Of a stretch of DNA of 64,000 bases, positions 44,651 through 55,679 are shown in pieces. How positions within the stretch are numbered: position 1 is the stretch's first letter; each line of letters starts with the position of its first letter. The position numbers and the translations under genes were made by a program. Under the pieces are notes generated by a model that searched no databases, was not told the DNA's origin, and worked only from the letters and a program-made list of their open reading frames with translations. Origin of the DNA: Isoetes taiwanensis (Eukaryota > Streptophyta > Lycopodiopsida > Isoetales > Isoetaceae); assembly GCA_021234155.1 (NCBI GenBank), contig JAJEKV010000008.1, positions 8,708,445-8,772,444 of the forward strand, in the 5' to 3' direction.

Positions 44651-45671
44651 GGTGGTACTGTCCTTTGGGATATTCACATAATCCCTTGGAATACGTAAGT
44701 TCATTTGCGGAACTTAAAGATGTTTAGGCATTAAAAATAATGGTTGGAAAAACTTTGCCCGGACCATATCTAGATACCCTAGAAGGAGGTGAGTAGTCAA
44801 CAATGGTTGGAGGCCATTGGAATGTACGGGAGAACAACTCCAAAAGAGGGTAGACCATTGTCACTTTGACAGGCGCGTGGCGCAGATAATTAATCACAGC
44901 CATATAGGCGGTGAAGTTTGACACTAAATAATACTAGAGTTTGTACCCGGGATTAATTAGAATAAAGTGCTGACATTGTTGTGGGGCTTTTAACACAAGC
45001 GCTCACTACGTATTACAGAGTATGTATCGTGGTGTGGGGAAATGGTCCATAAAAAGAACACGACCATTGAGAAGAAGTAGTGAAGGGTGGTAGAATTAAA
45101 GCTACCCATGGTCTAGAGGGGTGCTGCATGGCAGTCCCTAGTTGGTTGGGCGAAAAGAGATCCTTTCTCTGAGAAATGAGACGAGTCAAGGTTTAGACAG
45201 TAGAGAGAGACAACGTCAATTATAATTATGTCTATAAAATATTACTTAGCCCTTGATATATAACGTCGAATAAGGTCTAATATAAAGCATATGAATGTAG
45301 TATACATTGAATCATGGCAAGGGCGGGAGAAATTTTGTTATCAAAGCATCGACCAAGGGAATTATTTAAAGCCATAGGCCGAGGAATGTCGATAATTAGA
45401 CATTATTATCGTCGCCTAAAGAATATCCAAGGTAAATAGTGGATTAAAATCCAACTTAGAAGTTTCTATCTTACTCCGAGGAATTCCCTTCCATCGCTCA
45501 ATGTGAACGTACGTCGATATGGTTGCGGAGATATAACCATGGTTGCACAAATCCGGCGGAGTTGTTACCACCATCGCGTTGGTTTAGGGAAGAGTGATGG
45601 TAGACAGGAGTGTCTCCAGAGAAACAGAGGTACTACTGGTTAAGTATAACAAGGGACCATTGATTGACTAA

Positions 45672-45756
45672 AAAGAGGCTTACCCTGTTGGTAAAGGGTT
45701 TGGCTGGGTTGTGTGAGGTCAAGGGTTCAATCCCGCCATGTGCCTCTTTCTTTTAA
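45672..45756 (+). other. tRNA-like relic
   Basis: AAAGAGGC and GCCTCTTT can pair as an acceptor-like stem at the two ends. Between them are TACCCTGTTGG (A-box-like) and GGGTTCAATCCCGCC (good B box). The T stem pairs poorly, so this is not a functional tRNA. A second weaker box, GGGTTCAAAACGCGG, occurs near 45877. Confidence 0.45.
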
Positions 45757-46349
45757 AAGGAGTTGTGGTCTAGCAATAGAATATTAGATAGGTATAACAA
45801 ATATGTAAAATATATATATCGTACAAAAAGAAAGGTGGCATGTTGATAAGGACCTAAAGTTGGAATTAGGAGGTCACGGGTTCAAAACGCGGGCAGAAAA
45901 AAGGATTTTTTTTATTTTGTTTTTATTTTTTTAAGTCAACGCTTGGTCAAAACCGGCGGACTTGGGGATTTTTGAGTTTAGAATCGAAAAAGAAAACCCT
46001 TTTTACCCAAGTGCGCCAATTTTGGATTTTCTCTCTGGTTTTAACCATTTTGGGTCGGCCAAAGAGTGTTCTAAGCTATTTCGAGGGTCCCCGACGCGAT
46101 GGAACAAAAATGTTTTGAATCCGAGCTTTCTAGAGAAAGTTATGGCCTATCTAAACCTGGGTCCTCCAACTACACATTTTTCCCTCAAAAATCACCCTAA
46201 CTTTCCTAAATCTCAAACAATTTGTTACATCAACCTAGCACAAGACTAAATCACCGAAACGTTAGGCAGTCCAACTAGCTTAAACTCCCGCTCAACTACC
46301 GAACTAACGGGTTAGAGATATGGTCAGTGCTATGACTCCGGTCAACCAA

Positions 46350-46368
46350 AATCATGGCTCTGATACCA
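46350..46368 (-). promoter_or_regulatory. Primer-binding site, initiator tRNA-Met
   Basis: On the minus strand TGGTATCAGAGCCATG begins one base inside the 5' LTR. TGGTATCAGAGC is the standard plant retrotransposon primer site complementary to initiator methionine tRNA. Confidence 0.92.
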
Positions 46369-46369
46369 C

Positions 46370-47936
46370 TGTGACGCTCCCTGAACATATACGGCACTCG
46401 GACGTATATATACGGGGACTTTCCCCTCCCATGGCAACCAACTCACCATGAGCAGGGCCCTCCGTCTAACTCGGGCCATCTATAAAAAGATGCTCAAGTG
46501 AAGGACACAGAGGGGTCATTCGGCCACGCCTTCAATGGGGCTCCTATGTCGCGGAAGCGTGAATACAAGGTTAGCACACAACATAATCATATCATAATTT
46601 ACCACCACGAGGGGTGGCACATCCATCCAAGTGACAACAACAAAGAATATGCATTTAATACTAGGGAAAACACCCAAACTCATGGTTCTACCCCTACCGG
46701 ACTCGGTGGGGATCGACCGGGACGGCTAGGTCTCAAGAGATCGGCAGAGGCCAATCTTGACATGGCGTTGGGCGGCATAGAACATCGGCTAGGGTTGTCC
46801 ACTCCATCCGCCCCTCCCCATTGCACACTTTGCGCAGATGAGTCCAATCATGCTATGGCGTCACTATAGGCTTCCGGATCACCTTGGACTCAAGGTATCA
46901 CCCTTGAGCCTACTCACGGGGTTCATGAAGCCCCGTCCAGATGAGGCAGGTCGGGGAAGCGTCCCCTTCCGGGATCCGCAGTGGTTCCATGGGTGGACTA
47001 GAGAATACGTCGCCGCATCAGCGACCCCGCATCCGTGCAGACTTACTGCGCCCTAAATCTACTCAAAGTACAGGGATGCCCCATGCGGGTCACACCTCCC
47101 TAAAGTTACCCGGGGAGTGTCGGACCCATACCCGGCACGGATCGCCCCTAGCTCATCAGGGCCCAGGCTATTAAACCTAGTCCACTGTAGGAGTCTCGGG
47201 GCCTTTTATGTTAGGTGCAAGACCCACCTCCACTTCACCACTGCGTCCCTTATCTGGTGCTAAGCAATTCCATAGCATCCACGACTCGGTGGTCTCTTGT
47301 GCACAGGCCGCATTTACTGGGTTTTAAGGGTTCTATCTAGGAGCATCTCTATTTCTAGATGGCCTTTAGGTCTCTATCCCCCTTTTCCCCATACAACACA
47401 GGAGGAACAGAAAGAAAGCTATCCTTATACATCCATCCATCCATCCATAACTTCGAATAGAACATAAAATAGAGATTAACCATACATCTATCCATACAAG
47501 GGTTAATCCTATGACTATCTAGGAATCCAAGCTATCTACGTACTAACTGGGATCACTATCGCTCGAGTTCTCCATCCTTCTGGCTGGAACAAGGTGGAAC
47601 AACAGCTCCTCCTCCACCAACCTCCCCCAATTCGAATTGGGGCAATTGGGGGTGTAAAACCCCAATTTGGGTGTCCCAAATTGGAAACTCTGCCTTGCCC
47701 AATCGATTTGGGCCAGGTGGCATGCTAATTATTATCTACTTTAATAATTAAACCCCTTTAATTATTAGGTTAAGCCCTAAATTCGAATTAGGGTTTTAGG
47801 TTAGGTTTCCACTTTAATAATTAATTATTAACATAGCTAACCTTAGCTTACGAATAATTAATGTGCCACTAATTATTCATAGTGACGTGTCATGTATTTA
47901 TACTCAAAAAGGCGTATAAATATGTGGAACGTCACA
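46370..47936 (-). repeat. 5' LTR (right) of the nested element
   Basis: About 1567 bp. It carries the same palindromes as the left LTR plus a short (TCCA)n expansion near 47433. It is followed by TGGGG, the target duplication. Confidence 0.9.
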
Positions 47937-47941
47937 TGGGG

Positions 47942-48119
47942 TTTTGCCATATGGCGAAGGGGTTAAATGCAAATGTTTATAGACATGTGCAACATAGGAA
48001 GTTGCCCCCTAGGGTGCAACCTTTTACAGTTTCCAAGTACATGGCGTCAAGGCAACATGTCGAGTGACGTAGCCGTATAATATATGTATTTGTACTGTAT
48101 ATTATGTTGGAACGTCACA
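47942..48119 (-). mobile_element. Solo LTR, right part
   Basis: Continuation of the solo LTR after the nested insertion, ending GGAACGTCACA at 48119. It is followed by the target duplication GAATG (48120-48124). Confidence 0.8.
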
Positions 48120-48960
48120 GAATGCTTGAACAGATGCAAGTCGATGGCATTCAACCAAATTCTGTCATGTTTGTTTATATCATATATGTGTATAACCGCA
48201 GTTTTCTCCTGGATATGATCTACTGCCCCAACTTATAGATTTGTTTAAATTATAAAAGCATGTTGCAATGTTGGAGCAATAGAGAGCAGTGCATACCTTG
48301 ATTGCTCCAAACAACTTTAGAAGAGAGATTGCCAAATGCGGCGAAGCTCAAGATGTCTTTGACAGGAAATGAGTGATTTTGGTACTGTATCATGGAATGG
48401 AGTGCTATCTAGATACAATAATATGCCTGAATGGACGCATTGAAATGCTATAGATAGAAGCATTTGGATAGGGCGCAACCAATTCTGCCACATGTATCTG
48501 TAGCTTTACAGTATGTGCCAACATGTCACCTTCATATGGCAGATGAAAAAAAGAAAATGCTTTCATTGCTACTGCTCTGGTTGGTATATGTATGTATTTC
48601 AATAATAGAAGCATGGGAAGTCTTCAATAACACACCATCTAATTATGTTGGTTTATGCAACATTGTCATTGTGAGATTTATAGAAAATGGACTTGATTTG
48701 CAAGCATTGGGGTGTGTGGATGCGATCCAAGAGGATCGAACATGTCTGAATGCTGTCAAAGAGGGATGTGAAAACAGAGCTTGTTGGAAATTTTCTAATC
48801 AGTATTTATTCAAATGTGTTCAATGCAAGTATTTATCCAATATGGTCAATGCAAGTGCTAAAAGCTTGCAAATTCTAATTGTTGTATGCTTCTTGCAGTT
48901 ATCCCTTTTGATGTGGGAATATTTAAATTTTGTCTTGCCTTCCTAAGCTCATAGCGTGCA
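48120..48960 (+). pseudogene. PPR pseudogene, right part
   Basis: Plant PPR proteins bind organellar RNA. Here decayed repeats are visible: M-L-E-Q-M-Q-V-D-G-I-Q-P-N-S-V (48123), then A-K-C-G-E-A-Q-D-V-F-D-R (about 48330) and W-N-A/G-M motifs in shifted frames. After that come E-A-W-E-V-F-N-N-T-P-S, C-N-I-V-I-V-R-F-I-E-N-G-L and A-L-G-C-V-D-A-I-Q-E-D (48610-48745). The order A-K-C-G ... V-F ... W-N ... E-A-L is that of PLS-class repeats. Stops and frameshifts break it, and no E or DYW tail was seen. The left part precedes the LTR at 36660. Confidence 0.7.
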
Positions 48961-49664
48961 ATAGGCCTGAATTTTTAGTTCAACATTTCAAAAGTTCATA
49001 TGGACACATTCACCATCTATTTCTCAACGCAAAGGAGCAGCTGAGAACCATAATTGCTTCAGGCAAGGTCAATGGTAAAAAATAGCAGGCTTGTTTTGGA
49101 TCCCTTGAAGATAACGCAACTCCACCAATGTAATAAGCACTATAACTCGTGTATATAGTTGATATAGATACATGATCTTGGATTTTCTCTTTAAAAGTAG
49201 AAATACTATATTAAGTTGGTTATGTTTGATATAAGAAACTCCATTTTAGTAGAAACATTGCAGTAAGCATTTAATATGGTTACTGCAAAGTGATCCTATG
49301 GTTGAAGGCCGTATTTGTCATGTCTTGGTTGCACGTACATGACTATAAATGACAAACAAAATGAAAACATGTAGAAATGATGGAGGCACTCCTATCATAC
49401 TCTAAACTTTAGTCCATCAATTGATCTTCTTTTACACTGAACATGTCCAATAGATTTTACTCTTGATGAGGTGGATCGAAAGATATTATTAAAGGCCTAA
49501 AGATTTATTGTGCAAAAGCAGAAAAGGAGAATCTAGCTATCGCTTTTGGCATCGTTAGAATGCCACAAGCACAAGCTTGTGAGTCAAATCCTAGTATATT
49601 GATTCAAAACTCAATTCTAATTTTGTAGCCCTAACACTTGTAGCGATAGACAAAGTTATTTTTT
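48961..49664. other. Intergenic, nothing recognised
   Basis: AT-rich DNA without recognisable coding or repeat structure. Confidence 0.45.
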
Positions 49665-49790
49665 GGGTTGCCCCTAGGGGGGCAACCCTTGCTCATGTCA
49701 GTTTCCAGCATATTCTAAATATATGCTGGAATAATATTTTAGAATATGCCTAGGATATGCCGAAAACTGCTCCAAACCTACTGTTGCTTG
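49665..49790. repeat. Dispersed hairpin repeat, copy A
   Basis: A perfect 10-bp stem, GGGTTGCCCC...GGGGCAACCC (49665-49688), is followed by TATGCTGGAAT, GATATGCCG and CTGCTCCAAACC blocks shared with 34437-34560. Confidence 0.65.
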
Positions 49791-49839
49791 TAAACTGGCA
49801 GTCGCCAGTGTTGCTGGGTGGCCCTGTGCAAATTGGCTA

Positions 49840-50247
49840 ACCGGCTTCCATATTCCATGTGTTGCTGCGCCGCTACAGATTCACATGCCTTATAGAAGAT
49901 CCCAAGAAGAAACTCATAGAAGAGGATTTTGAAGCTCATCTTGCCAGGCTTCAACACAAGGTCACAAGCAGATTCGGCAAGAAAGCAAAGCTCAGAAAGG
50001 CTTGAAAAGAAAGGTTGATCCGTCGCATGTAAGGAAAAGTACAACTAAGAATGTGCTTTTGCCTCTGGTGCCTCTGAAACATCTTGTATCAGGGAGTTTA
50101 CTTGTAGAATTAGGTTTCAATCCTTATACAAAGAGATTGAATGGTAGATTTGCGGCAGTAAGTCTTGTCGCTGTCATTCTGGTGGAGCTTGCTACTGTTA
50201 TTGATTTAGGGCACTGCATTTCATGCTACAGGGTAAGCGTGTCGTGA
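49840..50247 (+). CDS. Possible exon of an LHC-like chloroplast protein
   Basis: Two frames joined across a one-base shift near 50000 give a basic N-terminal part (E-D-P-K-K-K-L-I-E-E-D-F-E-A-H-L-A-R-L) and then K-R-L-N-G-R-F-A-A-V-S-L-V-A-V-I-L-V-E-L-A-T. The E/K-x-x-N-G-R-x-A hydrophobic E-L-x-T pattern resembles the chlorophyll-binding helix of light-harvesting-like (LIL/ELIP/OHP) proteins. The frame ends near a GTAAGC donor (50231), so more exons could follow, but I did not find them before STN7. The frame shift may mean a pseudogene or a sequence error. Confidence 0.3.
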
Positions 50248-51499
50248 TCTTTGGCCTTCCAATGAGCTCCATGATATTTGTCTTATGTTCCATGTGATTT
50301 ATCTTACGTTTTGTTACACGATTTTTCCTAGATTTGCATGTTATTTAACATCAAGGAATATTTGGCCTTTGCATTTTCTTCTGTAGGGGGGGAGAGGGAT
50401 CTGCTTAGTTTTGGCAGGGCATTGTAGATGACACAGAGAGAGAGGGAGGGAGGGAGGGAGGGAGGGAGGGAGGGAGAGGTCTTCATTTAGCTATGGAGAC
50501 AGGATTCTTGATATGTGTGTTGCATACATCTTGCATTTTAAGTCTGCGATCATTAAGTTTTACTTTTTCTTGCGAGGTTTGAAGTTAGACTATGCATCAA
50601 TGTTTCATTCCTCTACAAAACCTGTTCCTCAGATGTTTGAAGCTCTCCATGACAGAAAACCAATCAGAGGTCTTCAACGACTCCTCTCATTTCTATGCTG
50701 ACAAAACATGTATTTTCATTCTCTGCTCTATTAGACTTGCCCTTATGCTTCTGCAATACTTCTTCCATGCCGAGCACCAGAGATTTCTTCAGGCCAGTTC
50801 CCATAAAGTCATGGTATCAAGTATTCTATTGTCTAGAAGTAGCAACTTGAATTGATTCTCAAAACATGACTTTGAACTACGATTTAAGCCACTTCACCCT
50901 CCGGCCATGGAGGGCAACCCTCCGTGCACAACACCTTGTTTTTAAATAGAGTTTCACCAGATCAAGGTTTCTCTATAGCTATGAATTTCCGCATGGTTTT
51001 TGCATTCTTCCTTTTATTTGTTTGCAAGTTCTTATAGTATACTTCATCATCTGGGGGGCTGGAGCAGGGTAGTGTTCCCCAGGGTTTCCGTTCCTCCACC
51101 ACCATTGCACTATCAAGAAATTCATTTGCCACGTGTAGGGCATCGCAGGCAACACTCTGTATAGAGCCATTGGTGCAACAATTGGGATCCAAGGGCCCAC
51201 GACATTTGGGATTTTTACTCAACAATCTCCGAAATATAAAGTTTTCAAGAGATCTCGCCATGCTACCTTTAAACTTGGTATTCAAATTGCGCGTTTGGAT
51301 AAGTTGGGTTATCTAACATACAAAAAACATCAGATAATTTATGATTACCATGTCGCCACGTGGCAACCGGAAGGCTTCAAAAATTATGCTTCATGTGCAA
51401 ATGGCGTAATTTTTTATTTCGAAGAAGATATCAGCTTGTAGATATGTGCACCAAATCGTTGCCATCTTGCTCAGTATATTGTTAACTTATGATCTTGCC
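50248..51499. other. STN7 upstream region with GGGA microsatellite
   Basis: Contains an (AGGG)n tract at 50442-50476. No other gene was recognised; the STN7 promoter and 5' UTR should lie in the last few hundred bases, but no TATA box could be assigned confidently. Confidence 0.4.
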
Positions 51500-54400
51500 A
51501 TGGCTTTGGCTAGGAATACCTCGTCTTTAGACAGCCAATTGTGGATCGCGCCATTTCCAACAGAGTTTGGAAGCAGAGGAAGTAGGTTTTTCTCCAAACC
51601 ATTGAATTTTCCAGGGAGATGGCAGGATCAGATTGTCGGAGTTAAAAGGTTACATAAATTCAGCAGGCTGAGCTGCAAAGCAGCTGTTGAATGGGTAGAA
51701 TCCTTGCATGGAATTGTGATTGGAGTTGGGGTTGGCCTTCCTTGCACGGTGATGAAGTGTGGTGATGTTGTTTATAGAAGCACATTGCCTAAAAGTGGTT
51801 TGCAGATAACTGCTCCCGGAATTCTGCTTGCCCTATCTGTAGCAGCATACTTGTGGGCAACACCTGGTGTTGCACCTGGATTTTGGGACATGTTTCTGTT
51901 AGCACCTTTAGAGCAGCTACTGCGGCCAACATATGCAAAGGTATTTTGTTGGAGTAAAACAAACAACCTAAAAATTCAGGAATGATTGATGTCTATGTTC
52001 CTTTTGAACTTTGCATGTTTAAGGATGACTTCGTTTTGGGGAAAAAAATTGGAGAAGGCGCATTTGGAACGGTGTACAAAGCGTCGTATGCAGATAAAGA
52101 AAAGGTAAGCTGAGAGTAGCACATGTGCAGTCTACCTGAATCCCCTGTAAAAGAAGTGAGAAAACATGTGAAATGCATAGTATATGACTTGGGGTCTAGA
52201 ACTATTTTTTAAGAATAGTCGACATTTAACCACAGTTCCATAGCAGGTTGGGGTACTAGAGACTTCTGAGAATTGGCCTTCTGTTAAAGTCTTTAAGAGC
52301 AGTTTGCTACTCATGCATTAGGTTCTGAAAATTGCAATGACAATATTTTTAGGATGATGCTTTAGTGGTTAAGAAGGCTAATGAGTATGGCGAGGTGGAG
52401 GCTTGGATGAACGAACGTGTGCACAGGGCCTGTGCTGCAAGTTGTGCAGATTATATCTATGGCTTCCTTGAGGTTTAATTCTTTACACTACTCAAATTCT
52501 AGTACAACGGCTGAATTTGGTTCTGGTTTTAGCTTCGAAGGGCTCCTCTGGATTGACTTGTAGTGGTGTATGGTGTATTGCTTTAAGTTCTGCATGGGTT
52601 TGTCATTTTCATGATGCAGAATTCAAGCAAAAAGAATGAATTCTGGCTTGTGTGGAGGTACGAGGGACAGAACACCTTATCAGACCTAATGATCAGTAAA
52701 GATTTTCCTTATAATGTATGTGCATCCAAGATTTTTACAAGAATTTCCTGTCTTGTCAAACACGTCTTCTTAAACAAGTGGGTTGAAATTGTGACAGACA
52801 GGTTGAAGATATGTTGGATACAGATGTAGTTGATCTTCCCAGGGGACCAGAAAGAGAAAACAGAATCATAAGAACTATGATGTGCCAAATTTTGAATGCC
52901 CTAAGGAGCCTTCACGATACTGGAATAGTCCACCGTGACATAAAACCTCAAAACATAATTTTCTCGGAAGGTTGTTCTTAGAGCTTGATGCATCTTTCAG
53001 GCTGTTCTTTGCTTAATTTGTTTTATGTCATTTTTAGAATCCAGGACATTTAAAATCATTGATCTTGGAGCTGCTGCTGACTTGCGGGTGGGAATAAATT
53101 ACATTCCAAAGGAGTTTCTGCTGGACCCACGGTGCGTTCGATTGTATTCATGGATTGACTCCAATTTATGCTTTTCAAGTCTTTTTCTTCACTTGGAGGA
53201 CCCATCAGTTCCTCCTGCAAAGATTAAACTAGTATACACAGAGCAAGCATATCTGTGTTGTTCCCAACGAACAAAGCAAAATATCATCAACTTTTCAAGT
53301 TATCCATGTGTACCCACAACTTTCTGTTACAAAGATTTACCAATTTGGCTTTTGTGTCAAACTTAAGTCAGTGCCAGCACCAAAAAGAAACTATTTTATT
53401 TTAAGGGCTCACATGATTGCCTGCAGTAACATCATGTGCCCTGAGTTGATATAGCTGCTTTCATATGTTTTATAATAGGTTTATCACCTATGTCTGTATA
53501 ATCTGGCAGAGCGCGGACTTTAACATTGCTAATTTACATGCTGAATACGTTGCTTCTGTAGGAAACTTTCTGCCTGCTAAAAACCAATGTGTGCTTAGTC
53601 CTTAAATCTTGTACTTTGTAAACATGCAGATATGCAGCACCAGAGCAATATATTATGAGCACTCAGACACCATCAGCTCCACCTCGACCAATTGCAGCTG
53701 CACTTTCTCCAGTACTTTGGCAGGTATCAAAAATCTTATATAAAGGCCTTGGCAGGATTGAAATGATAAAAGGGTAAGTACATATTGTCACTTGTGCAGA
53801 TGAATGTGCCGGATCGGTTTGACATTTATAGTGCTGGTCTTATATTCCTGCAAATGGTAAAAGTCTATGAGAAACCACAATGTTTTATAGGTTTTGCATA
53901 GCAGTATTTACTGGGCTAAGTATATTCTTATTGTTGAAGGCTTTCCCAAGCTTGAGAACTGACAGTGCCCTGATTCAATTCAATCGGCAATTCAAACGAT
54001 GTGGTTATGACTTGCCTGCTTGGAGGAAAATGGTTGAAGCACGAGGAAATGTAGACGTGCTACGTGGTTTTGAAATTCTGGACCTCGATGATGGCATAGG
54101 TTGGGAACTACTGCAAGCTATGATGAGGTACAAGGGTCGTCAGAGGATCAGTTCAGCAGTGGCTCTAGCTCATCCATATTTCGTTAGAGAAGGCCTTCTG
54201 GGCACATCATTTGTGCAGAGGTTAAGACTCGAAGTCATTCGTTTTGCCCAACAAGATCGCTCAGAAGCATATCAGTGGCTTTCGGCATTACTTGCCAAAT
54301 CAGGCACTAAGGCAGCTGGTGGTTTCACTGAAGCACAACTACAAGGCATGAAGGTTTGTGATTGGTTTCTGAATATCTTCTCATACTTCCATTCACAATT

Positions 54401-54587
54401 TTACTTACACTTCATTCATTTTCAGGATTTTAAGAGAAAAGAAAAGTCTACACTTCAGAGAAATGCATTAGCATCAGCTCTGCGCCTTCGGCGCAAAGTT
54501 GTACAGACTATAGATGAAACTATAGATGAATTACCCGTCAACAACAAAAGGAATGTATTATGGTGGTTTCGGAGGAGGACAACATGA
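51500..54587 (+). CDS. STN7: Thylakoid serine/threonine kinase STN7, 10 exons
   Basis: STN7 phosphorylates light-harvesting complex II in the thylakoid and drives state transitions when plastoquinone is reduced. Exons: 51500-51940, 52024-52104, 52353-52472, 52620-52715, 52802-52970, 53038-53131, 53630-53723, 53800-53856, 53940-54353, 54426-54587. All introns are GT-AG, and the joined frame is open for 575 codons. Landmarks: the redox-active Cys pair in [10 protein letters not shown] (C82, C87), a membrane helix (about 103-120), the glycine loop G-E-G-A-F-G (157-162), lysine K181, H-R-D (D292), D-L-G (D311) and an [13 protein letters not shown] tail. Length fits Arabidopsis STN7 (about 562). 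ATG 51500 (GCCATGGCT) is preferred; the frame is open a little upstream but without ATG. It is STN7 rather than STN8 by the C-x4-C segment and the tail. Confidence 0.95.
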
Positions 54588-55091
54588 GGTAAATGTTGCT
54601 TATGTAAATACATTGTTTCCTCTGTCTTATAAAGCATGGACACTTTAAGCAGGCAATTATGCACTAGGAAGATATGTCCCCGTTTTTTTTCTCTTTTTTC
54701 GTGAAGGATGTATAACTAATCTAAAAAACTCATAAAAATTACAACACTTTGAAGAGGAATTGAGACGGAGATAAGATCCCCAAATCTTATCTTTACCATC
54801 ATCATCAGGTAATTGTTGACACCTAATATTGATCATGTAATCTATCCTTAATTCCCCAAAATATCTGATCGAGAGTAGGGAAAGCGGGTGGCACTAGCTT
54901 TTTCAAATTGTTCAACAGGGCAGCGCTCGAGTAAAGATGCGATGGAAAGTGGGCCTAAATCCATGCCCATGTTAGATGAACATTAGTACACAAGACAAAC
55001 AACTACAAGGCAAGAGTGGGCTACAAGGCAAGAGTGAGCTGACTCGCGACTTAAATGAATGGACCTTCACATTCACTCTGACTAAACAATG
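54588..55091. other. STN7 3' region, nothing recognised
   Basis: Probable 3' UTR followed by intergenic DNA. No clear polyadenylation signal was assigned. Confidence 0.4.
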
Positions 55092-55187
55092 AACAATGTA
55101 CTAGAGAAACATCAAGTGCTTGAAAATGAGCTCCTCTTGAACAATGTACTAGAGAAACATCAAGTGCTTGAAAATGAGCTCCTCTTG
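55092..55187. repeat. Perfect 48-bp tandem duplication
   Basis: Two identical 48-bp units, AACAATGTACTAGAGAAACA... (55092-55139 and 55140-55187). The unit is a multiple of three and open in one plus-strand frame (N-N-V-L-E-K-H-Q-V-L-E-N-E-L-L-L). Confidence 0.9.
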
Positions 55188-55679
55188 CATCGTCAATGCT
55201 CAATAAGAAGATGGGGGCAAAGAGGGAGCAGATGTCAGGAATATGTAACAATGTTGAACCAAGTCCTTATCTAGCAATATGTCCCCATTAGTTTTTCAAA
55301 ATCGCACCTCTCCATGGTCAGGTATAAGAGGGAGGGATGTTAGGTATAAGAGGGATGTTATTTGCGACAACTTTCCAAACAAAAAAGTGTTTGCGAAATC
55401 AGGTGATATTTATCACAAAATGTCGGCGAGGTGGGAAGCTCCTCATTGTAATACCAATGCATCAAGCGTGTAAACACTAGCTTGTTGCCACCTTTTTTGA
55501 GCCTTGAGTGCGGAGAGGCCACAAGCGGGAGGCTATCCCCTGCAAAAAGGGGGGAAGAGGTTTGCATGCAATGCAATGGGTCAATGGCACCAAAGGCTTC
55601 ATGGTTAAAGGGCGATGCATCCGAGAACGATTCAAGGGATTCAAGGGCTTCACGGTTAAAGGGCAATGGCAACCAAGGT
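55188..55679. other. Intergenic with short G-rich imperfect repeats
   Basis: Contains imperfect short duplications (GGTATAAGAGGGA at 55321 and 55342; GGTTAAAGGGC at about 55602 and 55652). No gene recognised. Confidence 0.4.

Larger units (their letters stand above)
39568..46349 (-). other. Internal region of nested element, no readable gag-pol
   Basis: Expected gag-pol space on the minus strand. Only short frames are found, and no zinc knuckle, protease, integrase or clear RT motif was recognised; a possible H-L-D-D-L remnant lies near 43455. A 24-bp direct repeat (TTAGGCCATGACTATGGCTTAAAT-like) lies near 43938-43985. The region near 45900-46260 has features of an untranslated leader. It is either strongly decayed or a large non-coding derivative. 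Confidence 0.5.
38006..47936 (-). mobile_element. LTR retrotransposon nested in the solo LTR
   Basis: LTRs at 38006-39554 and 46370-47936 both start TGTGACGCTCC and end AACGTCACA. The 5-bp duplication TGGGG flanks the element (38001-38005 and 47937-47941). The primer site lies next to the right LTR and the polypurine tract next to the left LTR, so the element is read on the minus strand. The last internal codons before the polypurine tract (D-A-E-D-N-I-I-F) resemble gypsy pol ends. The 6.8-kb internal region has no frame longer than about 115 codons and no pol domain I can name with confidence. Confidence 0.9.

Noticed and set aside
45672-45756. Functional tRNA gene
   Set aside because: B box is good and acceptor-like ends pair, but the T stem and anticodon arm do not fold properly.
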